Below are positions 31,852 to 39,100 of a stretch of DNA of 44,703 nucleotides, in pieces. The position numbers were made by a program, and so were the translations under genes. The stretch spans positions 1 through 44,703 of IMG/VR virus record IMGVR_UViG_3300045747_000270; one strand, given 5' to 3'. This DNA comes from a virus. The number at the start of each line of letters is the position of its first letter. The stretch's first letter is position 1. The notes beneath the pieces are model-generated. The model saw only the letters and a program-made list of their open reading frames with translations, had not been told where the DNA came from and made no database searches.

Positions 31852-31875
31852 GGTTTTCTCCTTTGGTTGACGAAA

Positions 31876-31916
31876 AATCTTAATCAGGGGCACTCATAAT
31901 GCCCCTTGTTAAGATT
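31876..31916 (-). terminator. Intrinsic terminator after HTH gene
   Basis: Minus strand AATCTTAACAAGGGGCATTA / TGAGTGCCCCTGATTAAGAT stem with TTTTTCG after it. Overlaps the stop codon of the gene at 31915 and separates it from the small genes downstream. Confidence 0.75.
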
Positions 31917-32289
31917 ATTCAGACTTTGCAGCTGAAGTCATCTCTTTGTAAACTGGCTTGAACGTGAAGCCCTTACGTGCTGAGTAGATTTGCCCGTAAG
32001 ACAAGCCAAGCAACTCAGCAGCTTCTTTGTGGCTGGAGCCCTTCAAGTCTCCAATCATCACCCTCCGTGCATCGTCCTCTGTCATGACCTTCTCAGAGGC
32101 AGGACCCCGGTTGCGGGAAGGTGTGACTTTTTGGTTATTGAGAATGATAATCATTTCATTGATTTTCTCACCCAGAACTTTCAGGGACAATTTGTCTTCC
32201 AAGTTCAAGGCTGCCAGAGTCTCAAGGCGGGTGGCAAGAACTTCAAGGGTTGAAGATTCTTGAGCCAGGGTTTCAGTAGTTGCATTCAT
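31915..32289 (-). CDS. Helix-turn-helix DNA-binding regulator candidate
   Basis: 124 residues. Residues 14-52 form a coiled-coil-like dimerisation helix; a basic linker (TPSRNRGPASEK) follows; residues 84-107 (SSHKEAAELLGLSYGQIYSA) are a clear helix-turn-helix. It has a class II promoter upstream and its own terminator. It is the best candidate in the window for the protein that binds the TGTAAC boxes or the class I boxes. Confidence 0.65.
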   Translation of the reverse strand: MNATTETLAQESSTLEVLATRLETLAALNLEDKLSLKVLGEKINEMIIILNNQKVTPSRNRGPASEKVMTEDDARRVMIGDLKGSSHKEAAELLGLSYGQIYSARKGFTFKPVYKEMTSAAKSE

Positions 32290-32346
32290 GATAAAGTCCT
32301 TTTGGTTTGGTTAATCAACCCGCCTTATTGCTTGTTGATAGGTGAT

Positions 32347-32410
32347 ATTCTACACGCAATATTGATGTGTGCTGACATTTAATTGATAAAAGTGTAATGA
32401 TTTGTAACGA
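32347..32410 (-). promoter_or_regulatory. Class II promoter of the HTH gene
   Basis: Minus strand TAGAAT at 32352-32347, 17 bases after TCAGCA; TGTAAT and TGTAAC boxes at 32393 and 32403 (plus strand) are spaced like those of copy A. It gives a leader of about 50 bases to the HTH gene. Confidence 0.55.
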
Positions 32411-32478
32411 GATAGGTCCTATAAGAATATAAGGATCCGGCTTATATGGGTGTGCGTGTACCACAAAAACGATGTGAG

Positions 32479-32545
32479 TGCTGAAAATAAATCGTAACAA
32501 TCTGTACAAATCATCTCAATCAGCGCAAAAAGTTGATCGTATATA
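32479..32545 (-). repeat. Class II control repeat, copy B
   Basis: TGCTGAAAATAAATCGTAAC followed by a second GTACAA box, TCAGCGCAAAA and TCGTATATA repeats the block at 31188-31260 in order and spacing. It lacks a good TAGAAT, so it may be an operator or a decayed promoter further upstream of the HTH gene. Confidence 0.6.
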
Positions 32546-32671
32546 GCATCGGAAAAGATTCGTTCGCGCGATTGGGATGACATCAGTTTTCACGAACCCG
32601 GAATGCGCTCAATCAGCGCATCGTGCGAAGTGCGTAGGTATATGTGCAAAAGTCTTATGTGCTGACGTGGA

Positions 32672-32733
32672 TATATAAGCGTGTAACTTATATATCGCAT
32701 CAGTGCGGTCTTATATAAGCGTGTAACTTATAT
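32672..32733. repeat. Direct repeat of a hairpin-forming 22-mer
   Basis: Two copies, at 32672 and 32712 (40-base period), of a sequence in which ATATAAG and CTTATAT flank CGTGTAA. A third partial copy follows at 32737. Part of the putative origin. Confidence 0.7.
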
Positions 32734-32797
32734 GTCGTATATAAGCAATGTATTATGTATACTATAAACACTATAATGTGACTAAAGGGTAACTGCA

Positions 32798-32892
32798 TGA
32801 CTAATCAGTATATATGTGACTAATCAGTATATATGTGACTAATCAGTATATATGTGACTAATCAGTAGGTATGTGACTAATCGGTATTTATG
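32798..32892 (+). repeat. Five tandem 19-bp iterons
   Basis: TGACTAATCAGTATATATG repeats at 32798, 32817, 32836, 32855 and 32874; the last two copies vary at their 3' ends. Degenerate TGACTA units flank the array at about 32779 and 32893. The first ten bases are near-palindromic (TGACTAATCA). The regular 19-bp period and AT-richness fit replication initiator sites. Confidence 0.85.
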
Positions 32893-32910
32893 TGACTATA
32901 TAGACTAACT

Positions 32911-33023
32911 AATAACATGTTCGTATCTTTAATGTTATTAGTTCGCATATAATAACATGTTCGTAACTAATAACATGTTCGTATCTTTAATGTTATTAGT
33001 TTGCATATAATAACATGTTCGTA
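32911..33023 (+). repeat. Four copies of AATAACATGTTCGTA with inverted partners
   Basis: AATAACATGTTCGTA begins at 32911, 32951, 32969 and 33009. ATGTTATTAGTT at 32932 and 32990 is the inverse of its first part, so hairpins with 5-7-base loops are possible. Adjacent to the iterons. Confidence 0.8.
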
Positions 33024-33230
33024 ACTCTAAAGTTGTTAGTTTAGTTCTCGCTTATTGTTCGTAACTTTATTATCGATTTATAATTACGATTCGATCCTTC
33101 AGAGATCGTGCGTGGTGCGTCGCTCCAATGGACGCGATCATGGGGGCCATCGCCCCATCGCGCATCGACCCAGTTTCTGGGAAATTTTTTCAAATTTGAA
33201 CTCGCTTTTATGGCAACGGGCGAGGTGATT
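33024..33230. other. Non-coding stretch between repeat arrays
   Basis: No convincing gene. It holds an AT-rich part with TTATTGTTCGTAACTTTATT, then GGTGCGTCGCTCCAATGG and GGGGGCCATCGCCCCATCG, a likely hairpin at about 33142-33160. With the arrays on both sides it makes up the rest of the origin candidate. Confidence 0.4.
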
Positions 33231-33345
33231 GGTGCGAAGTATTTGGGATGAGTGCGAAGTATTTGGGATGAGTGCGAAGTATTTGGGATGAGTGCGAAGT
33301 ATTTGGGATGAGTGCGAAGTATTTGGGATGAGTGCTTGGGTCATA
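33231..33345 (+). repeat. Five tandem 20-bp repeats
   Basis: AGTGCGAAGTATTTGGGATG repeats with exact 20-bp period at 33231 (first base changed), 33251, 33271, 33291 and 33311, then a partial unit at 33331. It lies just upstream of the late promoter box at 33369. The period is near two helical turns, so a protein could bind on one face. Confidence 0.9.
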
Positions 33346-33368
33346 GTACGAGGTTGCTTACCCTAATT

Positions 33369-33417
33369 CATGGGCCCCGGATTATACTCAACCCCTTGCA
33401 AAAATTCCTTGTATAAT
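33369..33417 (+). promoter_or_regulatory. Class I phage promoter for late genes
   Basis: TATAAT at 33412-33417; box AATTCATGGGCCCCGGATTA with C at 33369, 43 bases upstream. The best match to consensus. It precedes the terminase genes and would drive the late operon. Confidence 0.75.
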
Positions 33418-33424
33418 GCAGCTA

Positions 33425-33736
33425 ATGATGCCTATCACAAACACCTCTCGTGGCGCCGCTTTGGTGAGCATGATTCACGCGGAGTTCCCGAACTATCACC
33501 CTTTACTGAGTATAGCGCGCCTCGCTCATCACCCAGAAGCGGATTTGCGCCTCCAGTTCGAGTGCCACAAATGTATTGTAAAATATATCGAGCCAGAATT
33601 GAAGTCGGTCGAGCTTAAGAGCGACGTTCGCGAAGAAAAGACTGTCAGAGTCTCCCTGTTTGATGTTGAAGATGCCAACATTATCACTGAGAGAAACGCA
33701 TCGTCGCACTCCGACCTAGCTCTCTCGAACTGGTAA
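33425..33736 (+). CDS. Probable small terminase subunit
   Basis: 103 residues from ATG at 33425; the earlier in-frame ATG at 33416 is inside the -10 element. Helical N-terminus (NTSRGAALVSMIHAEFPNYH) and a segment FECHKCIVKYIEPELKSVEL fit small terminase-like DNA-binding and oligomer helices. Its stop overlaps the large terminase start (TAATG). Assigned from position and size; no family match visible. The start is 13 bases after the -10, suggesting a leaderless message. Confidence 0.5.
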   Translation: MMPITNTSRGAALVSMIHAEFPNYHPLLSIARLAHHPEADLRLQFECHKCIVKYIEPELKSVELKSDVREEKTVRVSLFDVEDANIITERNASSHSDLALSNW

Positions 33737-35154
33737 TGACTGAATTCAAGCTCTACGCAAAGCAACAACGAGCCCTAGTCTCGCCAGCCAACGAAATTCT
33801 TTACGGGGGAGCCGCTGGTGGAGGAAAAAGTTACCTCGCCCGCGTGGCTAGCATTGTCTATAGCCTCGAGGTTCCTGGTCTGATCACTTATTTGTTTCGC
33901 CGAACCTTCAAGGAAGTCCTTGCCAATCATGTATATACCCCTGGGGGATACTTGGAGATGCTTAAGGACCTGATCGAGAGCGGAGATTGCGTGTTTTCGA
34001 AGAGTGACTTCTCATTCACGTTTTATAATGGGAGTCGGATACAGTTGGCGCATAGTCAGTATGAGAGTGATATTTTTACCCATCAGGGAGCCCAGATAGG
34101 GTTTTTAATAATCGATGAGGCGACGCACTTTAGTCCAGCAATGGTGAGGTTTATACGGAGTCGGGTCCGGTTGGGGTCGATGAACGTGCCGCCTAACTGG
34201 CGTGGGAAATTCCCGAGGATATTATATACGGCTAACCCTGGGGGCGTAGGGCATCACTATTTCAAGTCGAATTTTGTTGACTTCGGCGCAGACCATGTAT
34301 TCCAGGCCCCTGAGGACGAAGGGTCGATGCGGCGAGAATATGTGCCGGCTAAGTTGACAGAGAATATTGTGTTGATGTTGAACGACCCAGAATATCACCA
34401 GCGCCTGAAGGGTATGGGTGATACCGCCACTGTCCAAGCGATGCTTGAGGGCGACTGGGAAAGTCTCAGTAGCGGAGGGTTCGCAGATGTGTGGCGTGGG
34501 AAATATCACGTCGTGGAGCCGTTCGAAGTACCGAGCACCTGGCGGATTGACCGGGGTTATGACTATGGATCGAGTAACCCTGCGGCGGCTTGTTGGTTTG
34601 CTGAGAGTGACGGTGAAGACTTTGTCGATGGAAATGGGAACGAAGCCTGGGTCCCCGCAGGATCGATATTCCAGATCGGCGAAGTGTATTTCGCGAATAA
34701 GCGCCATGAAGGACTACGTCTCACTGCTACAGAGCAGGCTAGACGAATTAAACAGTACGAGCAAGACGAAGGATTATGGGGTCGCGTAGAGGCCGGTCCC
34801 GCGGATAACTCAATATTTAGTAGCGAGCCGGGTCACATAACCGTGGCTGAGGAAATGTCTGCGATGGGTATTAAGTTCACTAGAGCTAATAAGTCCCCAG
34901 GGAGTCGGATTCAGGGGGTGCAGTTATTGCGTGGGCGGTTAGAGGCGTCGGCTAAACGGCCGATGGAGAAGCCTGGATATTTTGTGTTTAACACGTGTTT
35001 TCATACGATAAGGACCTTGCCGAATTTGGAGAATGATGAGAAGAACCGTGAGGACATCGATTCGCACGGTGAGGACCATCTGTATGATGTGATTCGGTAT
35101 AGGATATTAAAGTCAGCTAAAAAGGCCCAGACAATGGCCGTCACAGGAGCTTAA
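33736..35154 (+). CDS. terL: Terminase large subunit
   Basis: 472 residues. Walker A GGAAGGGKS (24-32), Walker B FLIIDEAT (123-130), coupling motif ILYTANPGG and nuclease start GYDYGSSNP (Asp276), with a late HGEDHLYDVIRYR segment. The protein packages DNA into the procapsid at the portal. It directly follows the putative small subunit; an HNH gene separates it from the portal. Confidence 0.9.
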   Translation: MTEFKLYAKQQRALVSPANEILYGGAAGGGKSYLARVASIVYSLEVPGLITYLFRRTFKEVLANHVYTPGGYLEMLKDLIESGDCVFSKSDFSFTFYNGSRIQLAHSQYESDIFTHQGAQIGFLIIDEATHFSPAMVRFIRSRVRLGSMNVPPNWRGKFPRILYTANPGGVGHHYFKSNFVDFGADHVFQAPEDEGSMRREYVPAKLTENIVLMLNDPEYHQRLKGMGDTATVQAMLEGDWESLSSGGFADVWRGKYHVVEPFEVPSTWRIDRGYDYGSSNPAAACWFAESDGEDFVDGNGNEAWVPAGSIFQIGEVYFANKRHEGLRLTATEQARRIKQYEQDEGLWGRVEAGPADNSIFSSEPGHITVAEEMSAMGIKFTRANKSPGSRIQGVQLLRGRLEASAKRPMEKPGYFVFNTCFHTIRTLPNLENDEKNREDIDSHGEDHLYDVIRYRILKSAKKAQTMAVTGA

Positions 35155-35155
35155 A

Positions 35156-35632
35156 GTGCGAACTATACCTGGGTACACTAATCTATATTCTCTCGACGAT
35201 GATGGTCGAGTGTATAGTCATGTATCCGGGATTTATCTAAAACCAGTGGTGAATCGTCGTGGTTATCTATACGTCGGTCTACGCAAGAATGGAAAAACCA
35301 CCAACTTCTTTATTCATAGACTAGTGATGACAATACTAAAGGGTCAAGTTATTCCGGAAAATATGGAAGTAGACCACGAAGACAAAAACAAACAGAACAA
35401 TCGTCCTGACAATCTGAGAATTCTGAGTCATAGAGATAATACTCTACACCATCACAATCGTTTAGGTGCAGATACGGAAACCCAAAAATTTTGCTGTACT
35501 TGCAAGAAGTTAAAGTCCAGAACGGTGTTCGGATTTCAGGCGAGTTCAACAGATAAGCTAGATGGCTCGTGCAAACCATGCATGAGAGTATATAAAAGTC
35601 AACCTAAAATAGGAGAATCATCGTGCCTGTAA
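35156..35632 (+). CDS. HNH homing endonuclease with C-terminal zinc ribbon
   Basis: 158 residues, GTG start. NUMOD4-like IPGYTNLYSLDDDGRVYSHV, HNH core His54, Asp73-His74, Asn82 and Asn86 (VDHEDKNKQNNRPDNL), and Cys113, 116, 139, 142 as zinc ribbon. Same architecture as the gene at 19068 but diverged. It lies between terminase and portal genes, overlapping the portal start by 10 bases, a common place for phage homing endonucleases. Confidence 0.85.
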   Translation: MRTIPGYTNLYSLDDDGRVYSHVSGIYLKPVVNRRGYLYVGLRKNGKTTNFFIHRLVMTILKGQVIPENMEVDHEDKNKQNNRPDNLRILSHRDNTLHHHNRLGADTETQKFCCTCKKLKSRTVFGFQASSTDKLDGSCKPCMRVYKSQPKIGESSCL

Positions 35633-36999
35633 GCTCAGAACACCCAGAGTACAAAGATCGCAAAGAGGATTGGGAAAAGTGTAGGGATGCCTTTGAGGGG
35701 CAAGGTGCGATTAAGCATGCAGGTACGAAATACCTTCCCAAGTTGTCGGAACAAACTAATGAGGATTATCAGGCCTACAAGACGCGTGCGTTATTTTATT
35801 CGATAACTAGCAAGACCATCTCCGCGTTGGTAGGTATGGCCACGACAAAGCATCCTGTCATGAAATACCCGGAGGAATTAAAACCCTATTTTGAAGATAA
35901 CAGCGGGGTGCAATTTCATGAGTTACTTTCGGCTTCGTTGTCTGAGAATCTTCTCATGGGTAGGTATGGAGTGCTGGTTGATCGGCCAGTCGAGGGGGGT
36001 CCACCTACTATCGCCGGATATACTGCTGAGAACGTTCTTAACTGGCGGACAGATACCCAAGGGAACCCAGTCTTGGTGGTGTTGAGGGAAAACGTCATTG
36101 AGCAAGATGAAGAGGATGAGTTTATCTTGGAGTCTTATACCCGGTATCGCGTGTTGAGACTAGTAAACGGCGTTTACACTCAGTTTATATACGATGACGA
36201 CGATAAACTAGTAGGTCCGCCCATCGTACCGACTAATTTAGGTCAGACCATGGACTATATACCTTTTTACATGGTGAACCCTTATGGTATCGGATTTGAC
36301 ATGTCCAAACCGCCGGTCCTGGACATCGTGGACATCAATATCTCTCACTATAGGACTAGCGCTGATTTGGAACATGGTCGCCATTACACTGGCCTACCTG
36401 TTCCTGTCGTCTCTGGAGTTGATAGTTCCACTAAACTACGTATTGGGTCCATGGTAGCATGGGTACTTCCGGACGTGCACGCGAAGGCGTACTATCTAGA
36501 ATTCACAGGTCAAGGACTAGTGAGTCTGGAAAAGGCTTTGTCTGAGAAACAAAGTCAGCTGGCTAGTTTGTCGGCTAGACTTATTGGTCAGAGTTCTAAT
36601 GGCTCCGAGGCTGCGGACACTGTGCGTCTGCGTTATATGTCTGAGACCGCGTCACTGGCTGCTGTAGTGAGAGCTGTCGAGGCTTTATTGAATAAAGTTT
36701 ATCGTTGTCTAGCTAAAATGGATGGGTTAGACCCCACCACAGTGATGATCACGATGGACAAAGAGTTTCTGGACAATAGATTGTCTGGGGCGAATTTGCG
36801 TGAGATCGTCAGGGCTTACCTAGATGGCGGTCTTAGCAAAGAGACGCTGGTGTACAACCTGCGTCGGGGCGACGTTATTTCTCCGGATCGCACAGATTCA
36901 GAGGAAACTAAAGCCTTGGATGATGTGAAAGCAGAGATGATGAAGACGGCCGCTAGTAGCGCGCCAAAACCTGTAAACCAACCTGGAGTTAAATCATGA
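35623..36999 (+). CDS. Portal protein (DUF4055-like)
   Basis: 458 residues, GTG start with ribosome site TAGGAGAATC. It opens PVSSEHPEYKDRKEDWEKCR, has a long central alpha/beta body and a helical crown near 330-450, like DUF4055-type portals. It forms the dodecameric DNA gate. Position after terminase and before the scaffold supports this. Confidence 0.8.
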   Translation: MPVSSEHPEYKDRKEDWEKCRDAFEGQGAIKHAGTKYLPKLSEQTNEDYQAYKTRALFYSITSKTISALVGMATTKHPVMKYPEELKPYFEDNSGVQFHELLSASLSENLLMGRYGVLVDRPVEGGPPTIAGYTAENVLNWRTDTQGNPVLVVLRENVIEQDEEDEFILESYTRYRVLRLVNGVYTQFIYDDDDKLVGPPIVPTNLGQTMDYIPFYMVNPYGIGFDMSKPPVLDIVDINISHYRTSADLEHGRHYTGLPVPVVSGVDSSTKLRIGSMVAWVLPDVHAKAYYLEFTGQGLVSLEKALSEKQSQLASLSARLIGQSSNGSEAADTVRLRYMSETASLAAVVRAVEALLNKVYRCLAKMDGLDPTTVMITMDKEFLDNRLSGANLREIVRAYLDGGLSKETLVYNLRRGDVISPDRTDSEETKALDDVKAEMMKTAASSAPKPVNQPGVKS

Positions 37000-37697
37000 G
37001 TTTGAAGTTCGTAGTCGACAGTGTCGACGGTCTGAGTGCCGATGTAGCGGGGCTATACACCAAAAACAACGACGGTAAATATTACCTCGAAGTTGATGGC
37101 GCGGTCTCGAAAACCAAACTGGACGAGTTCCGGGAAAACAACGTGAAGTTGTTGAAAGATCTGGAAAAATACAAAGACATCGACCCCGCCAAATATGGCG
37201 ATTTGCTGAAATTGCAAGCGAAGGCGGATGAGAAGAAACTCATCGATGCTGGTGAGATCGACAAAGTCGTTGAACAACGCGTTAACCAGATGCGGGACAC
37301 AATGTCTACAGAGATCACTACTCTGAAACAAGCCAACGACGTCGCCAAACGCCAACTAGAGTCCCTGTTGATCGACAGCTCGGTTCGCGATGCGGCTATC
37401 AAGTCCGGGGTACAGCCCCTGGCAGTGGACGACGTTCTTTTACGCGCCAAAACAACTTTTCAGGTCAAAGACGGTGCAGCGGTCCCTGTGGACAGCAAAG
37501 GCGGCATTATCTTTGGCAAGGACGGCTCAACCCCAATGTCTGTAGCAGACTGGACCGCTAGTCTCAAGAAATCCGCTCCTCACTTATTCCAAGGATCCTC
37601 TGGAGGTGGGGCCTCTGGTTCTTCTGGGGGTAAATTGGGCGACACGTCTAAACTATCCGCAGTACAAAAAATCTCTGCAGGTTTAGAGGGGATTTAA
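36996..37697 (+). CDS. Scaffolding protein
   Basis: 233 residues, ATGA-coupled to the portal. Central helices with heptads (about 45-130, DEFRENNVKLLKDLEKYKDI; QRVNQMRDTMSTEITTLKQA) and a Gly/Ser-rich C-terminus (GSSGGGASGSSGG) are typical of scaffolds for HK97-fold capsids. No protease motif is seen, so it may be removed by another route. Confidence 0.75.
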   Translation: MSLKFVVDSVDGLSADVAGLYTKNNDGKYYLEVDGAVSKTKLDEFRENNVKLLKDLEKYKDIDPAKYGDLLKLQAKADEKKLIDAGEIDKVVEQRVNQMRDTMSTEITTLKQANDVAKRQLESLLIDSSVRDAAIKSGVQPLAVDDVLLRAKTTFQVKDGAAVPVDSKGGIIFGKDGSTPMSVADWTASLKKSAPHLFQGSSGGGASGSSGGKLGDTSKLSAVQKISAGLEGI

Positions 37698-37710
37698 TAA
37701 ACCCCAGGAT

Positions 37711-37760
37711 CATGGACCCTGATTATATTTATGTACTTGGGGACCATGTTAAGTTATAAT
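37711..37760 (+). promoter_or_regulatory. Class I phage promoter for major capsid gene
   Basis: TATAAT at 37755-37760; box ATCATGGACCCTGATTATAT with C at 37711, 44 bases upstream. An inverted partial copy, GGACCATG, lies at 37741-37748. Gives a leader of about 105 bases. Confidence 0.7.
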
Positions 37761-37773
37761 GCTATCACGATAA

Positions 37774-37804
37774 GCAAAATTCTAATCAGCGATTAAGATT
37801 TTGC
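37774..37804 (+). other. Leader hairpin before major capsid gene
   Basis: GCAAAATTCTAATC-AGC-GATTAAGATTTTGC pairs 12 of 14 bases with a 3-base loop, starting near the 5' end of the transcript from the promoter at 37755. Such 5' hairpins stabilise abundant messages; a control role is also possible. Confidence 0.6.
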
Positions 37805-37871
37805 GCATTGTCTCTCCGGTGGGGTAGACGAGTGGTATATTCGTTTAATCAATTTTTCACTGGAGAAACAT

Positions 37872-38795
37872 ATGGCCTCAGTTACCCTAGCCGAATCGGC
37901 AAAACTCTCGCAAGACCTGCTCTTGACCGGCATCATCGAAAGCATCGTGACGGTCAATCCGATCTACGAAGTACTTCCATTCATGGAAATCGACGGCAAC
38001 GCTCTAAGCTACAACCGCGAAAATGTGAACGGCGATGTGCAATTCCTCGGTGTCGGTGGTACTATCACAGCGAAAGCTGCTGCCACCTTCACTCAAGTCA
38101 CATCTAGCCTGACCACTTTGCTGGGTGACGCAGAAATTAACGGTCTGATCGAAGCCACCCGTTCTGACAAACAAAGTCAGACGGGTGCTCAGGTCTCTTC
38201 CAAGGCCAAATCACTGGCTCGTCAGTACCAAGACACCATGATCAATGGTGACGGCACTTCCAACACCTTCACCGGTCTGGGTGCTCTGGTTCCTGCAGGT
38301 CAGAAAATCAATGCAGGTGCTGCGGCTGGTTCCAATCTGTCATTCGACATTCTGGACCAGTTGATTGACACGGTCAAGGACAAAGACGGTCAAGTGGACT
38401 ACATGATGATGCCTTCACGCACTCGTCGTTCGTTGTTTGCCCTTCTGCGTGGTTTGGGTGGCGCGGATATTGGTGAAGTCATGACTCTACCGTCTGGTCG
38501 TAATGTGCCGGTTTACCGCGGTGTTCCGATCTTCGTCAATGACTGGATCGCCACCAACCAAACTCAAGGTTCTTCGTCTGGCATTTGCACCACAGTGTAT
38601 GCTGGCACCTTTGATGATGGTTCTGGTAAGCATGGTATCTCTGGTCTGACAGCTCGTGGTGCCGCAGGTGTCCGCGTTGAGAATGTTGGTACCAAAGAGA
38701 CTGCGGATGAAAAAATCATCCGTATCAAGTTCTACTGCGGTTTTGCCAACTTCTCTCAGTTGGGCATCGCAGCTGCCCCTGGTATCCTGAATTAA
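37872..38795 (+). CDS. Major capsid protein, HK97-like fold
   Basis: 307 residues. The N-terminal arm is short (ASVTLAESAKLSQDLLLTG), followed by a beta-hinge and spine helix with SSKAKSLARQYQDTMINGDG (about 113-132), a P-loop region and C-terminal segment IIRIKFYCGFANFSQLGIAA. Length and pattern match small HK97-type capsids. Own promoter, leader hairpin and strong ribosome site (ACTGGAGAAAC) suggest the most abundant product. Confidence 0.85.
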   Translation: MASVTLAESAKLSQDLLLTGIIESIVTVNPIYEVLPFMEIDGNALSYNRENVNGDVQFLGVGGTITAKAAATFTQVTSSLTTLLGDAEINGLIEATRSDKQSQTGAQVSSKAKSLARQYQDTMINGDGTSNTFTGLGALVPAGQKINAGAAAGSNLSFDILDQLIDTVKDKDGQVDYMMMPSRTRRSLFALLRGLGGADIGEVMTLPSGRNVPVYRGVPIFVNDWIATNQTQGSSSGICTTVYAGTFDDGSGKHGISGLTARGAAGVRVENVGTKETADEKIIRIKFYCGFANFSQLGIAAAPGILN

Positions 38796-38811
38796 TCAGG
38801 GTATTTTCTGG

Positions 38812-38834
38812 AGACCACCTTAAGGGTGGTTTCT
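38812..38834 (+). terminator. Hairpin after major capsid gene
   Basis: AGACCACC-TTAA-GGGTGGTTTCT forms an 8-bp stem with one bulge, 17 bases after the stop. The U-run is short (TTT), so it probably terminates partially or stabilises the capsid mRNA end. Confidence 0.6.
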
Positions 38835-38857
38835 GGTAAGTACTTGCAGGAGTCTTC

Positions 38858-39100
38858 ATGTATACAAAAGCGATTTTCACCCTGCCATCAGCTCCTGATG
38901 GTGAGTTCATTCTCAATAATCGTTATCGTTTTATTGATAAGAAACTTGAGACAGACGTCGATACGGCAAAACTGATCGAACTGATTCTAGTGCCATACTA
39001 CGGTTGCACTGTAGAATGGGTGGATAACAAACTTGAGACTCTTGTCCCTTCAGTTGATAAACCTACTCTGGCTAAAGTTGAAACCGCTAAGGCTAAATAA
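38858..39100 (+). CDS. Small head-associated protein
   Basis: 80 residues, beta-rich (AIFTLPSAPDGEFILNNRYR) with a Lys/Ala tail. Located between capsid and connector genes; a decoration or head-tail role is likely, but no family is recognised. TAATGG junction with the next gene. Confidence 0.5.
   Translation: MYTKAIFTLPSAPDGEFILNNRYRFIDKKLETDVDTAKLIELILVPYYGCTVEWVDNKLETLVPSVDKPTLAKVETAKAK

Noticed and set aside
33138-33344. Leftward open frame through the 20-bp array, with repeated LIPNTSHSSQIL
   Set aside because: The 20-bp unit has no stop in any leftward frame, so the frame is a by-product of the repeats; no ribosome site and no similarity to a protein.
32798-33345. Possible CRISPR array
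   Set aside because: The units are directly adjacent with no unique spacers, and the Cas4-like protein has the iron-sulfur exonuclease form common in phages; no other cas gene.
33416-33424. ATG at 33416 as start of the small terminase gene
   Set aside because: It lies inside the -10 element of its own promoter, so it would not be transcribed; ATG at 33425 was chosen.
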